64,000 nucleotides of DNA from Pseudomonas sp. (GTDB lineage: Bacteria; Pseudomonadota; Gammaproteobacteria; Pseudomonadales; Pseudomonadaceae), in assembly GCF_002796985.1 (NCBI RefSeq), contig NZ_PEKX01000020.1, positions 349,197 through 413,196 of the forward strand, in the 5' to 3' direction. Positions within the stretch are counted from its first letter, which is position 1. Each line of letters opens with the position of its first letter. The position numbers and the translations under genes were made by a program. Positions 17,786 to 27,268 of this stretch are shown here, one piece after another. A model generated the notes under the pieces. It was not told where the DNA came from, ran no database searches, and saw nothing but the letters and a program-made list of their open reading frames with translations.

Positions 17786-18391
17786 TCAGAAACGTGAGCC
17801 AGGTTCCGTGAGGAACTGCGTTTCTTCAGCCGAGGATTGGCGGCCGAGGATAGCGTTGCGGTGGGGGAAGCGGCCGAAGCGCTCGATCACCACCTGGTGC
17901 TTGCGCGCGTAGGCGAGGTAGCCGGCGAACAGAACTTTCTCGCTGTCGCTGGATTCAGCCTGCAATGCTTCGTACAGGCGCACCGCCTCGTTCTGGCTGG
18001 CCAGGTCCTCGGCGTGTTCCAGCACGATATAGACGAATACCCGCTCGATGCGCGGCAGCTGACGGTCAAAACCAGCGGCGAGGCCCTGGCGCACCAGTTG
18101 CTGGGCACGGGCGTCACCGGCATAGGCGCGCGGGGTATCGCGGAAGATCATCCGCGGCAGCTGGTCCAGCAGCAGGATCAGCGCCAGCCAGCTCTGCGGC
18201 TCGCGCTCCCACTCCTGCAGACCACCGTCCAGGGCCTGGCGCACCAGGCCGCCGAAACGGTTGTCCGAGTCCACGTCCTGGCAGCCGCTCTTGCCGAACC
18301 ACAGTGCGTTGCGCTGGGCGGCGACTTCATTGGCATCCAGCGCAGTGCCGAACCACCAGTCGAGCAGGGTCTGCCAGGGCGCGGTAGTCAT
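17786..18391 (-). CDS. DUF924 family protein
   Basis: A 201-residue soluble protein of the DUF924 family (TPR-like helical fold). The conserved segments are WFG followed by RNALWFGKSG (substrate-like motif W-F), LALILLLDQLPRMIFRDTPRAYAGD (near 70-95, the family's most conserved block), and YIVLEHAEDLASQ near 120. The biochemical role of the family is not established. Its ATG overlaps the fbp stop by one base (18391), so it is probably in the fbp operon. Confidence 0.88.
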   Translation of the reverse strand: MTTAPWQTLLDWWFGTALDANEVAAQRNALWFGKSGCQDVDSDNRFGGLVRQALDGGLQEWEREPQSWLALILLLDQLPRMIFRDTPRAYAGDARAQQLVRQGLAAGFDRQLPRIERVFVYIVLEHAEDLASQNEAVRLYEALQAESSDSEKVLFAGYLAYARKHQVVIERFGRFPHRNAILGRQSSAEETQFLTEPGSRF

Positions 18392-19404
18392 CAGCCTTCC
18401 TGGTGGTAGGCGGTGGCGCGCTCGACTTCTTCCTTCGAGCCGAGGAACACCGCAACGCGCTGGTGCAGGCTGTCGGGCTGGATGTCGAGGATGCGCTGAC
18501 GGCCGTTGGTGGCAGCGCCGCCGGCCTGCTCGATGATGAACGACATCGGGTTGGCTTCGTACATCAGGCGCAGCTTGCCGGGCTTCTCCGGCTCGCGGGA
18601 GTCACGCGGGTACATGAACACGCCACCACGGGTCAGGATGCGGTGTACGTCGGCCACCATGGAGGCGATCCAGCGCATGTTGTAGTTCTTGCCCAGCGGG
18701 CCTTCCTTGCCGGCCAGCAGTTCGTCGACGTAGCGCTTCACCGGGGCTTCCCAGTGGCGCTGGTTGGACATGTTGATGGCGAACTCGGCGGTGCTGGTGG
18801 GCACGGTGATGTCGTCGTGGGTCATCACGAAGCTGCCCAGCTCGCGGTCCAGGGTGAAGCCTTTCACGCCGTTGCCCAGGGTCAGGATCAGCATGGTCTG
18901 CGGGCCGTAGATGGCATAGCCGGCGGCGACCTGGGTGGTGCCCGGCTGGAGGAAGGCTTCCTCGCGCAGGCTGTCGTTCTGGCTCAGGTATTCGTGCGGG
19001 CAGCGCAACACGGAGAAGATGGTGCCGACGGAGACGTTGACGTCGATGTTGGAGGAGCCGTCCAGCGGGTCGAAGACCAGCAGGTAGGCGCCTTTGGGGT
19101 ACTTGCCCGGAATCTGGTAGGGGTGGTCCATTTCCTCGGAGGCCATGCCGGCCAGGTTACCGGCCCACTCGTTGGCTTCCAGGAGGATTTCGTTGGACAG
19201 CACGTCCAGCTTCTTCTGCACCTCGCCCTGCACGTTCTCGGTTTCCATGCTGCCGAGTACGCCACCCAGCGCACCCTTGGACACGGCGTGGCTGATTTCC
19301 TTGCACGCGCGGGCCACCACTTCCACGAGGTGACGCAGGTCGGCCGGGGTGTTGTGGCTGCGGGTCTGCTCGATCAGATAGCGGCTCAGGGTAACGCGGG
19401 ACAT
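18391..19404 (-). CDS. fbp: Fructose-1,6-bisphosphatase, class I
   Basis: This gluconeogenic enzyme hydrolyses fructose 1,6-bisphosphate to fructose 6-phosphate. The 337-residue protein has the class I hallmark LLVFDPLDGSSNIDVNVSVG (near residues 107-126), with the metal-binding Asp and Glu residues, and GGVFMYPRDSREPEKPGKLR near 258-277 for substrate binding. Full length and intact. Pseudomonads lack a normal 6-phosphofructokinase, so this enzyme serves gluconeogenesis and the Entner-Doudoroff cycle. It is upstream of the DUF924 gene. Confidence 0.96.
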   Translation of the reverse strand: MSRVTLSRYLIEQTRSHNTPADLRHLVEVVARACKEISHAVSKGALGGVLGSMETENVQGEVQKKLDVLSNEILLEANEWAGNLAGMASEEMDHPYQIPGKYPKGAYLLVFDPLDGSSNIDVNVSVGTIFSVLRCPHEYLSQNDSLREEAFLQPGTTQVAAGYAIYGPQTMLILTLGNGVKGFTLDRELGSFVMTHDDITVPTSTAEFAINMSNQRHWEAPVKRYVDELLAGKEGPLGKNYNMRWIASMVADVHRILTRGGVFMYPRDSREPEKPGKLRLMYEANPMSFIIEQAGGAATNGRQRILDIQPDSLHQRVAVFLGSKEEVERATAYHQEG

Positions 19405-19671
19405 GGAAGACTCCAGGGGAGAAGATGGAAAAAATCAGGGCGCATTCTAGCGTGGAAACGAGCGCGACGCCTCCTTGCGCAGAGGCTCGCCGAATGCTTG
19501 GAGCCCGCCGGGTGCGGGCAGTTCCCCGGCGGCGACAGACGCCGCGACCTTCAGCCGCGTCCAGACGCCTGGCTGCGTCGAATTCGACTGCGCGTGGTGG
19601 AGAGAGCGAGCGAAGGGACCGGGGAGCGGGAAGCCCGGCGAGCGCCGGCACTTCCCTCCCCGTTCAGACGG

Positions 19672-21579
19672 TCAGAAGTCCAGGCTCAGCGCCAGGTTCA
19701 CGCCCTGGGCCAGGTCGTCGCTGCTGCGGTGCGCGCTGTAGCCGCCGCGCAACGACAGCTCCGGGGTCAGCTTCTGGGCGAAGCCGATGGTGGCGCGCTG
19801 CTGATGGCTCTGCGGGGTGTAGCCCTGCAGGCTGAAGCCAATGTCCGGCAGGCTGGTGAAGTTCATTCCGACGTTCTGGGTGTCGTCTGCGTACTCACGC
19901 TCCACGGCGACCTCGCCGAACAGCTGGGTTTCCTGCGACAGGTCCAGCTTGCCCTGCAGGCCGACGCCGAGGCGGCGGGAATAGCGGTTCTGCTCCTCGA
20001 AGGCCAGCGCGGTGGAGCGCCCGCTGTCCTCTTCATAGCTATCCACTTTCACCCGAGCCCAGTCAGCGCTGACGAAGGGCGACAGGTGCCAGTTCTCGCC
20101 ACCCTGGGCGATGTCGTAACCGATGCGGCCGCTGAAGGCCAGCAGGCTGCCGTCGGTGTCGGCCTTCTCCTCGACCTCGTGGTTGATGATGGAGAACTTG
20201 CGGTTGGCGTCCTCAAAGTCGAGCTTGCCGCCGGTCACCGCGGCATCGGCCCACCAGCGGTTCTGCTGGAACTGCACGAACAGGCTGCCCAGGTAGCTGT
20301 TGAGCTTGTAGTCGGAGTCGTCGGAGCCCAGCTCCAGTTTCTGCCGGTAGAAGCCCAGCGAGCCGCCGACACGCCAGGCATCATCGAGGCGGTAGCTGGT
20401 GCCCAGGGTCAGGTTCGCGCCATTGCCGTCGCCGTCGGCCGCGCTGTCCTGGTCGTCATAGTTCAGGTGCTGCGCGCCGCCCGTCACGAAGCCACGCCAC
20501 TGGCCAGTGGCCTGCCAGTTTTCCCAGTCCGCCAGCCATTGGCTGCGCAGCTGGTCCTGGTAGGCGCTGTAAGTACCCAGGGCCATCTCCGGCAGCATGG
20601 TCGCTTCCCACGGCGCGGAAAGCACCGAGTAGGCGTAATCGGAGATCAGGCGCTGGCCGGCGATGGTCGGGTGCACGCCGTCGTTGAAGATCAGCTTGGT
20701 CGGATCGGGGCTGGTGCCGTGGCGGCCGTAGACCGGGTTCTCGGGGCAGTTGTTACCGCTGAAGCAGGTGCCGACCAGGTTCTGGTCGGCGGCCAGGCCG
20801 TAGGCGCCCGGACTCGCCAGCACTTCCTTGAACATCGCCGGGATGTTCAGCGGGATGACGTTGGCGTTGCTCGCCGCCAACTGGGCGGCCAACTCCTCGT
20901 TGAAGATGCCCGACAGTTGGGTGCCGAAGGATTCCAGCGCAGTGCCGTTGGTGGCCGGGGTCTGGCCGAGGTCGGGCAGCAGCCAGACCATGATGTAACG
21001 CGCGCCTGCGTTGTGCAGCGCATCGACGCTGTCCACCAGGCGGCCGGCAGCCGCGCGGGCGGTGGGGTCATCGGTGATGCGCAGCTGGAGGAAGTCGTTG
21101 CCGCCGCCGGTGAGGTAATAGAGCGCATTCGGGTCGGCGCGGTTGTTCACCAGGTAGCCGTCACGGGTGCGGCTGTCGGAGCCGGCGGTGACCACCGAGC
21201 CGCCGGCAGCGGTGATCGAATCGTAGATCTGGTCGGTGCGGTAGCCGCCAACGGCCCAGTTGTTGCCGTCCACGGTGCCGGGGACCAGCGAGGTCGAGGG
21301 GTTCAGGTCGGTGCCACTGATACCCAGCTTGCCGCCCAGGATCATCGGTGCGGTGGGGCCGAAGATCTCGCCGCTGCCGTCCAGGTAGGTCGGGCCGACG
21401 CGGTTGGTGAAGCGGGTGCTGGCGCCGGCCGGGCCGCCGGCATCGGCGAACTGTCCGGAATCGCTCAGGCTGTCGCCGAAGACGACCAGGGTGGAATACG
21501 GCGAAGGGGCTGCGGAGGCCTGCGCGGCAATGGCCAACGCACACGCAGCCGCCAGCGGGGTGAGCGCCTTTCTGATCAT
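19672..21579 (-). CDS. estA: Autotransporter GDSL esterase EstA
   Basis: An outer-membrane esterase of 635 residues. The signal peptide (MIRKALTPLAAACALAIAAQASA, residues 1-23) is followed by a GDSL passenger: VVFGDSLSDSG with the catalytic Ser near 38, a GGNDFLQL block (block III) and FNDGVHPTIAGQ near 301 with the catalytic Asp and His. From about residue 350 a 12-strand beta-barrel autotransporter domain follows, ending in the aromatic LALSLDF typical of BAM-recognised porin-like C-termini. The ATG at 21579 fits the signal peptide; the frame extends 15 codons further. In P. aeruginosa the homologue affects rhamnolipid production and motility. Confidence 0.95.
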   Translation of the reverse strand: MIRKALTPLAAACALAIAAQASAAPSPYSTLVVFGDSLSDSGQFADAGGPAGASTRFTNRVGPTYLDGSGEIFGPTAPMILGGKLGISGTDLNPSTSLVPGTVDGNNWAVGGYRTDQIYDSITAAGGSVVTAGSDSRTRDGYLVNNRADPNALYYLTGGGNDFLQLRITDDPTARAAAGRLVDSVDALHNAGARYIMVWLLPDLGQTPATNGTALESFGTQLSGIFNEELAAQLAASNANVIPLNIPAMFKEVLASPGAYGLAADQNLVGTCFSGNNCPENPVYGRHGTSPDPTKLIFNDGVHPTIAGQRLISDYAYSVLSAPWEATMLPEMALGTYSAYQDQLRSQWLADWENWQATGQWRGFVTGGAQHLNYDDQDSAADGDGNGANLTLGTSYRLDDAWRVGGSLGFYRQKLELGSDDSDYKLNSYLGSLFVQFQQNRWWADAAVTGGKLDFEDANRKFSIINHEVEEKADTDGSLLAFSGRIGYDIAQGGENWHLSPFVSADWARVKVDSYEEDSGRSTALAFEEQNRYSRRLGVGLQGKLDLSQETQLFGEVAVEREYADDTQNVGMNFTSLPDIGFSLQGYTPQSHQQRATIGFAQKLTPELSLRGGYSAHRSSDDLAQGVNLALSLDF

Positions 21580-21679
21580 TCTGCTACTCCATGCTTTGTT
21601 GTTATTGGCAATCAGAACAACCAAGACAGTATCAGAATTTATACAGGCGACACCCCTATCTTGCGGCGATCCGCGTCGA

Positions 21680-23044
21680 TCAGCTCGCCTGGCGGTTACT
21701 CCGCAGCAGGCTCAGCGCCATCAGCGCGAGCAGGCCGACGCCCGCCAGCAGCAGCCCCCACAAGCCGTAGCGTTTCCACTGGGTATCGGCTTTCGCCGCA
21801 TCGGCCGGCAGTTGTGTCGCCGGCACCTGCAGAGCGCCCTTGAGCCGCGCCTCGCCCAGGCTCGCCAGGCGCTTGGGCTCGTAGCCGGGCACCAGGGTAG
21901 TCAACGGCAGGCTGCCATCGCTGATCGAGCCGTTGCCGATGGCAAGCTCATACGGTGCGCCGCCACGGGCAAGGAACACCAACTCGGTCGCACGCACGCC
22001 CACACTCAGGTGCGCCGTCGAACCGCCGAGGCCACCGCCGCGGGAGTCCACTTGCAGACGCAGCTGGCTCAGGGTGCCGCCGGGCAGCTCCAGCTCTTCC
22101 TGGGTGATTTCGCCGCCCTGCCCCGGCAGGCGATACAGCACGCCACGCGCCAGTGGCGTCCATTGCACGTTGCCGTCGTGGCGGCCGGAGATCACCACCG
22201 GGGCCAGGGTGTTGTCCTGTTGCAGCGGGATCCGCACGCGTTCCACCGGCAGCGCCAGCGGCAGGCTCCAGCTGAAATCACCATTGTTGTCGGCCTTCGC
22301 CACCAGCGGCTCGGACCAGAGCATCGGCACCGGGCCGGTGCTGCTGCGGCTACCGCTGAGCGTGGCGCCGACCAACTGCGCGGCCTGCTCCGGCGACTCC
22401 CACCACAGGCGCAGGTAGCGCGCCGTCTCACCGGGCAGCGCGATGTCGTTCTGTTCGATGCGCTGGCCGTTGAAGTCCAGCCGCGCCAGTTGTCCTTCGC
22501 CGAGGGAGCGCCAGTGCTTCAGATCGTCGCTGGCTTCGATGCGCAGGCGCTGGAAGCCGTCGCCGTCGGCCGTCCAATCAAGCTGCAGGCGGTCCAGCGG
22601 CAGGTCGCCGGAACCGGTTTCCAGCAGCCAGCCGCGCAGTACCTGGGTCTTGTCCTGGGCCGGCGCGTTGGGGGTGATTTCGAGGATGGTGCCGGTGGTG
22701 CTGCGGACGATCTTCAGGTTGTCGCCTGCCGCGCTGCCGGAGGCGCCGCGCAGCGGGAAGATGCGTGCCTGCACTTCGCTGCGCACCTGCTTCGCGCTGG
22801 CAGCACTGGTGCGCAGGCTGTAGGGCAAAGCCTCACCCTCGGCATTGAAGATGCGCACGTCGCGCAGGTCGCCCTGGCGGGCGGCGAACAGCACCTCGAT
22901 GGGCAATTGCACGCGATACCACGGGCCGTTGCCGGACACCTCCAGCGGCACGCGGCTGGCGAAGTCCGCCGGAGTGGGCGCGGCACTGGCCTGGTTGCCC
23001 AGCAGGCAGGCACCCGCAAGCAGGACGAGGGTATTGAGCTTCAT
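21680..23044 (-). CDS. DUF3999 domain protein, membrane-anchored periplasmic
   Basis: The 454-residue protein has a signal peptide (MKLNTLVLLAGACLLGNQASA), a large periplasmic beta-rich region in which WTADGDGFQRLRIEASDD and YLRLWWESP resemble discoidin-type (galactose-binding) folds, and one C-terminal transmembrane helix (WGLLLAGVGLLALMALSLLR, about 428-447) followed by a short basic tail. This matches DUF3999. Its start overlaps the stop of the DUF2339 gene by four bases, so the two are co-translated and probably form a complex. Function is unknown. Confidence 0.88.
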   Translation of the reverse strand: MKLNTLVLLAGACLLGNQASAAPTPADFASRVPLEVSGNGPWYRVQLPIEVLFAARQGDLRDVRIFNAEGEALPYSLRTSAASAKQVRSEVQARIFPLRGASGSAAGDNLKIVRSTTGTILEITPNAPAQDKTQVLRGWLLETGSGDLPLDRLQLDWTADGDGFQRLRIEASDDLKHWRSLGEGQLARLDFNGQRIEQNDIALPGETARYLRLWWESPEQAAQLVGATLSGSRSSTGPVPMLWSEPLVAKADNNGDFSWSLPLALPVERVRIPLQQDNTLAPVVISGRHDGNVQWTPLARGVLYRLPGQGGEITQEELELPGGTLSQLRLQVDSRGGGLGGSTAHLSVGVRATELVFLARGGAPYELAIGNGSISDGSLPLTTLVPGYEPKRLASLGEARLKGALQVPATQLPADAAKADTQWKRYGLWGLLLAGVGLLALMALSLLRSNRQAS

Positions 23045-26000
23045 GCGGAGGGTTGCTCCTGTTGCGGTTGCTCTTCGGGTACCGGCCGACGCGGCGGCAG
23101 CGGCGCGAAGTAGCCGACGATCAGCATCAGTACACCGACGCCGATGAAGGAAACTATGCGTTCCAGGCTGCCACCGCTGGCGCGGTCGACCAGGAACAGC
23201 TTGAGCACGACCACGGCCAGCAGCACCGCGCCGACCAGCCAGAAGTCGCGGCGGCCGCGCAGGTGCCCGGCGATCATCAGCCCCAGGGCAATCAGCGCCC
23301 AGACGATGGACAGACCGGCCTGCACCAGCATGGACTGGCTCAGGGAGTCGAACTCGAACGGCACGCCGCCCCAATGGTGCGCGGTGCGGCACACGGCCAT
23401 GGTCAGCAGGGCGAACAGCGAAGCGCCCAGCACCGCCTGCACCGGCAGGCGCAGGGTCGACTCGGCCACGCCCAGTTGCGGAAGCCCCAGGCGCGTCCAC
23501 TGGAAGATCGCTGCCAGCACGATGAGCATGCCCAGTTCCAGCGGGTTCACCAGCGGCAGGTAGGGCAGCGGGTCGGCCGCGCCATTGCTGAACAGGTTGA
23601 CCAGCCAGAACCAGCCCAGCAGCGCCAGGGCCACGGGCGCTGCGGCAATGGCGCGGTACTCGCGCTCGAAGGCCGCCACCGGCCACGGCAGGCGCGCGAC
23701 GCCGCCCATGAGGATCAGGAACAGGCTCGGCACCAGCGCCCAGCCCAGCCAGCGCCAGGCGTTGTAGTGCTCGGCCAGGGCGAAGAACAGGTAGCGCAGC
23801 TCCAGCGCCAGCACGCCGAGTATCAACCAGCAACCCAGTACGTGGGCTGCCTGCGCGGCGACGCGCGGCAGCAGTTCATCGAGGCGGCGCAGCACCAGGA
23901 AATGCACCACGAACACCGCCAGCCAACCGAGCCAGCCCAGCTCTGCCAGCGGGTGGTACTGCAGGTTCCAGGCACTGGCCAGGGCCACCAGCGACACCGG
24001 CACCAACGCCAGGCACAGCAACGCCAGCGCGCGCCATTGCTCGCGTCGGGCCAGCAGCGACCAGAGGCCGACGCTGACCGCCGCCACCAGCAGCGCCACG
24101 TGTTCACGCATCTCGCTGGGCACAAAGCGGGCGATCTCCCACAGCGCGGTCAGCGCCCACCAGCCGGCGCCCCACACCAGCAGCAGTTGCGACAACTGCT
24201 CCAGGCCCAGGCCGCCCAGCGCCAGGTTGCGCTCGCGCTCGCTGGCCCGCTGCAGACGCCAGGCGCCTACCAGCGCGGCCAGTGCCAGCACCGCCGGAGT
24301 CCAGAAGCCCATGTGCGCCAGCGGCTTCAGTCCTTCGCTGGGCAGGTCGCCGAACAGCGCCGCGCCGCCGAAGAGGAAGGCGCCCGCGCCGATCACTTGC
24401 AGCACCAGCCCGAAGACGAAGGCTGCGCGCTGCTGCAATTGCAGGCTCAGCCAGAGGATCAGCAGGCCGCTGCCGGCCCAGACGGCGGCGGCGGTCTGCC
24501 ACGGCAGCACGAACAGCACCGCGAGGTTGATAAAGGCCAGGCCGAGCAACAGGACCACACTCAGGCCGAGCATCAGCCGGCGGTCGTCGCGCACCAGGGA
24601 ATCGCGCGCGGCGATCAGCATGCCGGCGATCAGCGCCAGGCCGATCAGCGAGGCGGTCACCAGCCCGCGCCAGCCGGAACCCAGGACGCTACCGCTCTCC
24701 TCTGCCCCGTTCAGCCCCAGGAGGAACACGGCGCCACCCAGCAATTGCACCGCAAAGGCGCAGGCGAGGAAGGTTCGCGAGCGCAGGCGCAGCCCGATAA
24801 ATACCGTGGCAACTCCTGCCAGCGCCCAGACCGTGGCGGTGCCATCGATGCCCAGGCACAGCGGTGCGATCAGGTAGAGGAACGCCAAACCCAGGGCCGC
24901 CAGAATCGGGCACGCACGCGGTTCCCAACTGCGCAGTGCCTGCGGACCGGCATTGCGCAGGTTCCAGAAGCTGAACAGTAGCGCCGCCCCCAGCATCAGC
25001 GCACCGAGCGGCGCGCCATCGAGCAGCGGGTTCCTGATCCACGGCGACCAGCCCAACCCAGTGACAAATACCCACGCCGCCCCGCCTTGCAGCAGCAGCG
25101 CGAAAGCCCGCGCCAGCGGCCGCTGTTGGCGCAAGCCGAGCCAGAAGATGCCGGCGCCTTCCACTGCCCAGGCGGCGGAGGTCCAGCGCACATCCAGGCC
25201 CAGCGGAATCGCCAGGGTGCCGAACACCACGCCCAGCGCCAGGCAGGTTTCCACCAGCAACAGCGCGCGGCCGGCGGTGCGCCCGGCCAGCAGGCGGGCG
25301 AGGACCATGTAGAACAGGCCCAGCGCCAGCGCGCTGAAGGCCGCGCCGAACTCCAGGTGCTGGATGACCGCGTACTGCAGGCCGAAGCCCACCAACGGCG
25401 TGCCGAACAACACGGTGCCGTCGACGTAGTCGGTCTGCCGCGCCGACCAGCGCAGCAGCGCCTCGCGGGAATCATCTTCCGGCGCCCCCGCAGCCTCGCG
25501 CAGACGACGGCGGGCGAACAGCAAACCGATGGCGACGTAGGTGAGGAAGAACAGGATCAGGAACGGCTCGGTCGTCTCGAACAGCTCCGGCCTGTAGGAC
25601 CGCAGCCCCCAGGCGAGGCCGATGCCGAAGGTGCCGAAGAAGCCGATCAGGTTGAGCAGCCGCCAGGCCTTGAACCAGGCGATGGCGAAGATGCCGGCGT
25701 TGAGCAGGGCGAAATAGCTGAACAGCGCGACGTGGCTGCCACCGCCGGTGGACGCCAGGATCGGCGCGGCGAAACCGCCCAGTGCCGCGGCAGCGGCAAG
25801 CCCCAGGGCGTCCTGCAGGATGGCGAGGATCGCCGAGAACAGGGTGACTGCCACCAGCAGCACGAAGCCGGCCTTCGGGTCGATCAGCACTTCGCCATGG
25901 TTCATCGCCGGGTACAGCTTGATGCTGGCGAACACCGTCAGGTAGAGCACCGCGACGCCGGTGCCCTGGAGGATCAGCGCATAGGCCGGGCGTCGCTGGC

Positions 26001-26760
26001 GCAGCCACCAGCCGAGCCCGAGCAGCGCCAGCGCGGCAGCGGCGGTGCCGAGGTACGGCCCCTGCGGCGGCATGGTCATGCCCTCGGTGGCGTAGCGCAG
26101 CAGGAAGGCCAGACCAAGGAACAGCAGCACCACACCGACGCGCAGCACGGTGTTGCCACCCAGCAGCCAGTCGCGGGCGGCGCCGAAAGCACGCTCGAAC
26201 AGCGAAGGCATCGGTGGTGACGGCGGTACGGGGGGCGCGGCGGGAGCGACCTGCGGCTGAATCTCGGGCGCTTCGACGCGAGCCTGGGCCGCTGGCCTTT
26301 CCATTGGCTCCAGCACCAGGTCCGACCACTCGATGGGCGCTTCCGCTCGTGCAGCAGCGGCGGGAGCCGTCACGGGCTGGTCGGCAGGTAGCTCGATGTT
26401 CCAGTCCAGCTCGGTGGCCGCGGGTTCGCTGGCCGATGCTTCATCTTCTGGTGGCGCTGCATCGACTGGCGTCACCGGCATCGGCGGCGCGACGTACTCG
26501 GCGCTTGCCGGCGGCGCCGGCTCGGCGGCGCGGCGCTCCACTTGCAACAGTCGCTCGTACAGGGCTTTGGTGCCCTGGTCGAAGCGCTTGCCGAACACCT
26601 TCAGCTCACTGCGAAGGCTGGCGTTCTCCCGCTTCAGGTTTTGCAGCGCAAGGGTCTGCCCCAGCGCCAGCCCGAAGGCCGCGCCCAACACCGCCCCGGT
26701 GATCGACTCGCCCGCAGCGGCGCCGATGACCAGGCCGACCAGCATGAAAATCCATTGCAT
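23041..26760 (-). CDS. DUF2339 polytopic membrane protein, very large
   Basis: A 1239-residue inner-membrane protein. It starts with a hydrophobic hairpin rich in Gly (MQWIFMLVGLVIGAAAG), then a short coiled coil (LKRENASLRSELKVFGKR, about 47-65), a Pro/Ala-rich linker (about 90-215), and from there to the C-terminus some 30 or more hydrophobic segments in a row. The order is that of DUF2339. The ATG at 26760 was preferred because it starts the conserved hydrophobic lead; the frame extends 33 codons further upstream. Function is unknown. The C-terminal end, ...PPRRPVPEEQ, is cytosolic and Pro/Gln-rich. Confidence 0.88.
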   Translation of the reverse strand: MQWIFMLVGLVIGAAAGESITGAVLGAAFGLALGQTLALQNLKRENASLRSELKVFGKRFDQGTKALYERLLQVERRAAEPAPPASAEYVAPPMPVTPVDAAPPEDEASASEPAATELDWNIELPADQPVTAPAAAARAEAPIEWSDLVLEPMERPAAQARVEAPEIQPQVAPAAPPVPPSPPMPSLFERAFGAARDWLLGGNTVLRVGVVLLFLGLAFLLRYATEGMTMPPQGPYLGTAAAALALLGLGWWLRQRRPAYALILQGTGVAVLYLTVFASIKLYPAMNHGEVLIDPKAGFVLLVAVTLFSAILAILQDALGLAAAAALGGFAAPILASTGGGSHVALFSYFALLNAGIFAIAWFKAWRLLNLIGFFGTFGIGLAWGLRSYRPELFETTEPFLILFFLTYVAIGLLFARRRLREAAGAPEDDSREALLRWSARQTDYVDGTVLFGTPLVGFGLQYAVIQHLEFGAAFSALALGLFYMVLARLLAGRTAGRALLLVETCLALGVVFGTLAIPLGLDVRWTSAAWAVEGAGIFWLGLRQQRPLARAFALLLQGGAAWVFVTGLGWSPWIRNPLLDGAPLGALMLGAALLFSFWNLRNAGPQALRSWEPRACPILAALGLAFLYLIAPLCLGIDGTATVWALAGVATVFIGLRLRSRTFLACAFAVQLLGGAVFLLGLNGAEESGSVLGSGWRGLVTASLIGLALIAGMLIAARDSLVRDDRRLMLGLSVVLLLGLAFINLAVLFVLPWQTAAAVWAGSGLLILWLSLQLQQRAAFVFGLVLQVIGAGAFLFGGAALFGDLPSEGLKPLAHMGFWTPAVLALAALVGAWRLQRASERERNLALGGLGLEQLSQLLLVWGAGWWALTALWEIARFVPSEMREHVALLVAAVSVGLWSLLARREQWRALALLCLALVPVSLVALASAWNLQYHPLAELGWLGWLAVFVVHFLVLRRLDELLPRVAAQAAHVLGCWLILGVLALELRYLFFALAEHYNAWRWLGWALVPSLFLILMGGVARLPWPVAAFEREYRAIAAAPVALALLGWFWLVNLFSNGAADPLPYLPLVNPLELGMLIVLAAIFQWTRLGLPQLGVAESTLRLPVQAVLGASLFALLTMAVCRTAHHWGGVPFEFDSLSQSMLVQAGLSIVWALIALGLMIAGHLRGRRDFWLVGAVLLAVVVLKLFLVDRASGGSLERIVSFIGVGVLMLIVGYFAPLPPRRPVPEEQPQQEQPSA

Positions 26761-26973
26761 GCTTTCGAGTCCTTGAAGTTCTGTGCGAATCCATCCCGAA
26801 CCGGACGGTAACGTCCGGAAAGCTGAGTATATCGGCCCGACTCCCTGGCCTGCGTCCACTATCTCTCAGCTTCACAGGATCAGACGCCGCAATCCCCCTC
26901 TCCAGCCACGTGATGCGCTTCGATTTGTTGCCGCGTGCCATCCCGTCCAGCGCCGGCGCTGTCGGGTGGTCCG

Positions 26974-27072
26974 TTCGCGAGCAAGCTCGCTCCTACAGGC
27001 AGCCGGACCCACTCGGCGGAAAAAAGGCCAGGCATTTGCCAGCTTTTCGCAGGAGCGAGCTTGCTCGCGAAC
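26974..27072. repeat. REP-type inverted pair (family A)
   Basis: TTCGCGAGCAAGCTCGCTCC at 26974 faces AGGAGCGAGCTTGCTCGCGA ending near 27070. The 508-base gap 26761-27268 contains this, a family B element, a terminator and no supported gene. Confidence 0.85.
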
Positions 27073-27113
27073 CCGCCTAGCCCTGAGGCCTCCGGGTGAT
27101 CCGCTCGCTTTTC

Positions 27114-27189
27114 GTAGGGCGCATCACCCGGAACGGGTTATCCGCCGGGCAACTGACGGCGGATAACGCTGGCGCGTTGTGCGCCCTAC
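27114..27189. repeat. Family B inverted repeat
   Basis: The element opens GTAGGGCGCATCACCCGGAA and closes GCGCGTTGTGCGCCCTAC, with GGCGGATAACGCTGG inside, the same plan as at 8705 and 13903. Confidence 0.75.
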
Positions 27190-27221
27190 GGTCAGCCCCC
27201 GCCCAGCACCTTGCCACAGGC

Positions 27222-27252
27222 AAAAAAAAGCCGGGCATAAGCCCGGCTTTTT
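27222..27252. terminator. Intrinsic terminator of typA
   Basis: AGCCGGGC-ATAA-GCCCGGCT makes an eight-base-pair stem flanked by a run of A on the left and T on the right. On the minus strand it lies 17 bases after the typA stop. Confidence 0.9.
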
Positions 27253-27268
27253 CGTGCGGCTGGTCGAG

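Noticed and set aside
18403..21843. Very long plus-strand open frame (1146 codons) opposite fbp and estA
   Set aside because: It is the antisense of two well-conserved genes in a high-GC genome where stop codons are rare on the other strand; its product has low-complexity Gly/Ala/Val/Gln content and no signal or domain.
23053..24981. 642-codon plus-strand frame opposite the DUF2339 gene, rich in Gln, His and Arg
   Set aside because: The composition is what antisense of a Leu/Ala-rich membrane protein gives; no family resemblance or start signals.
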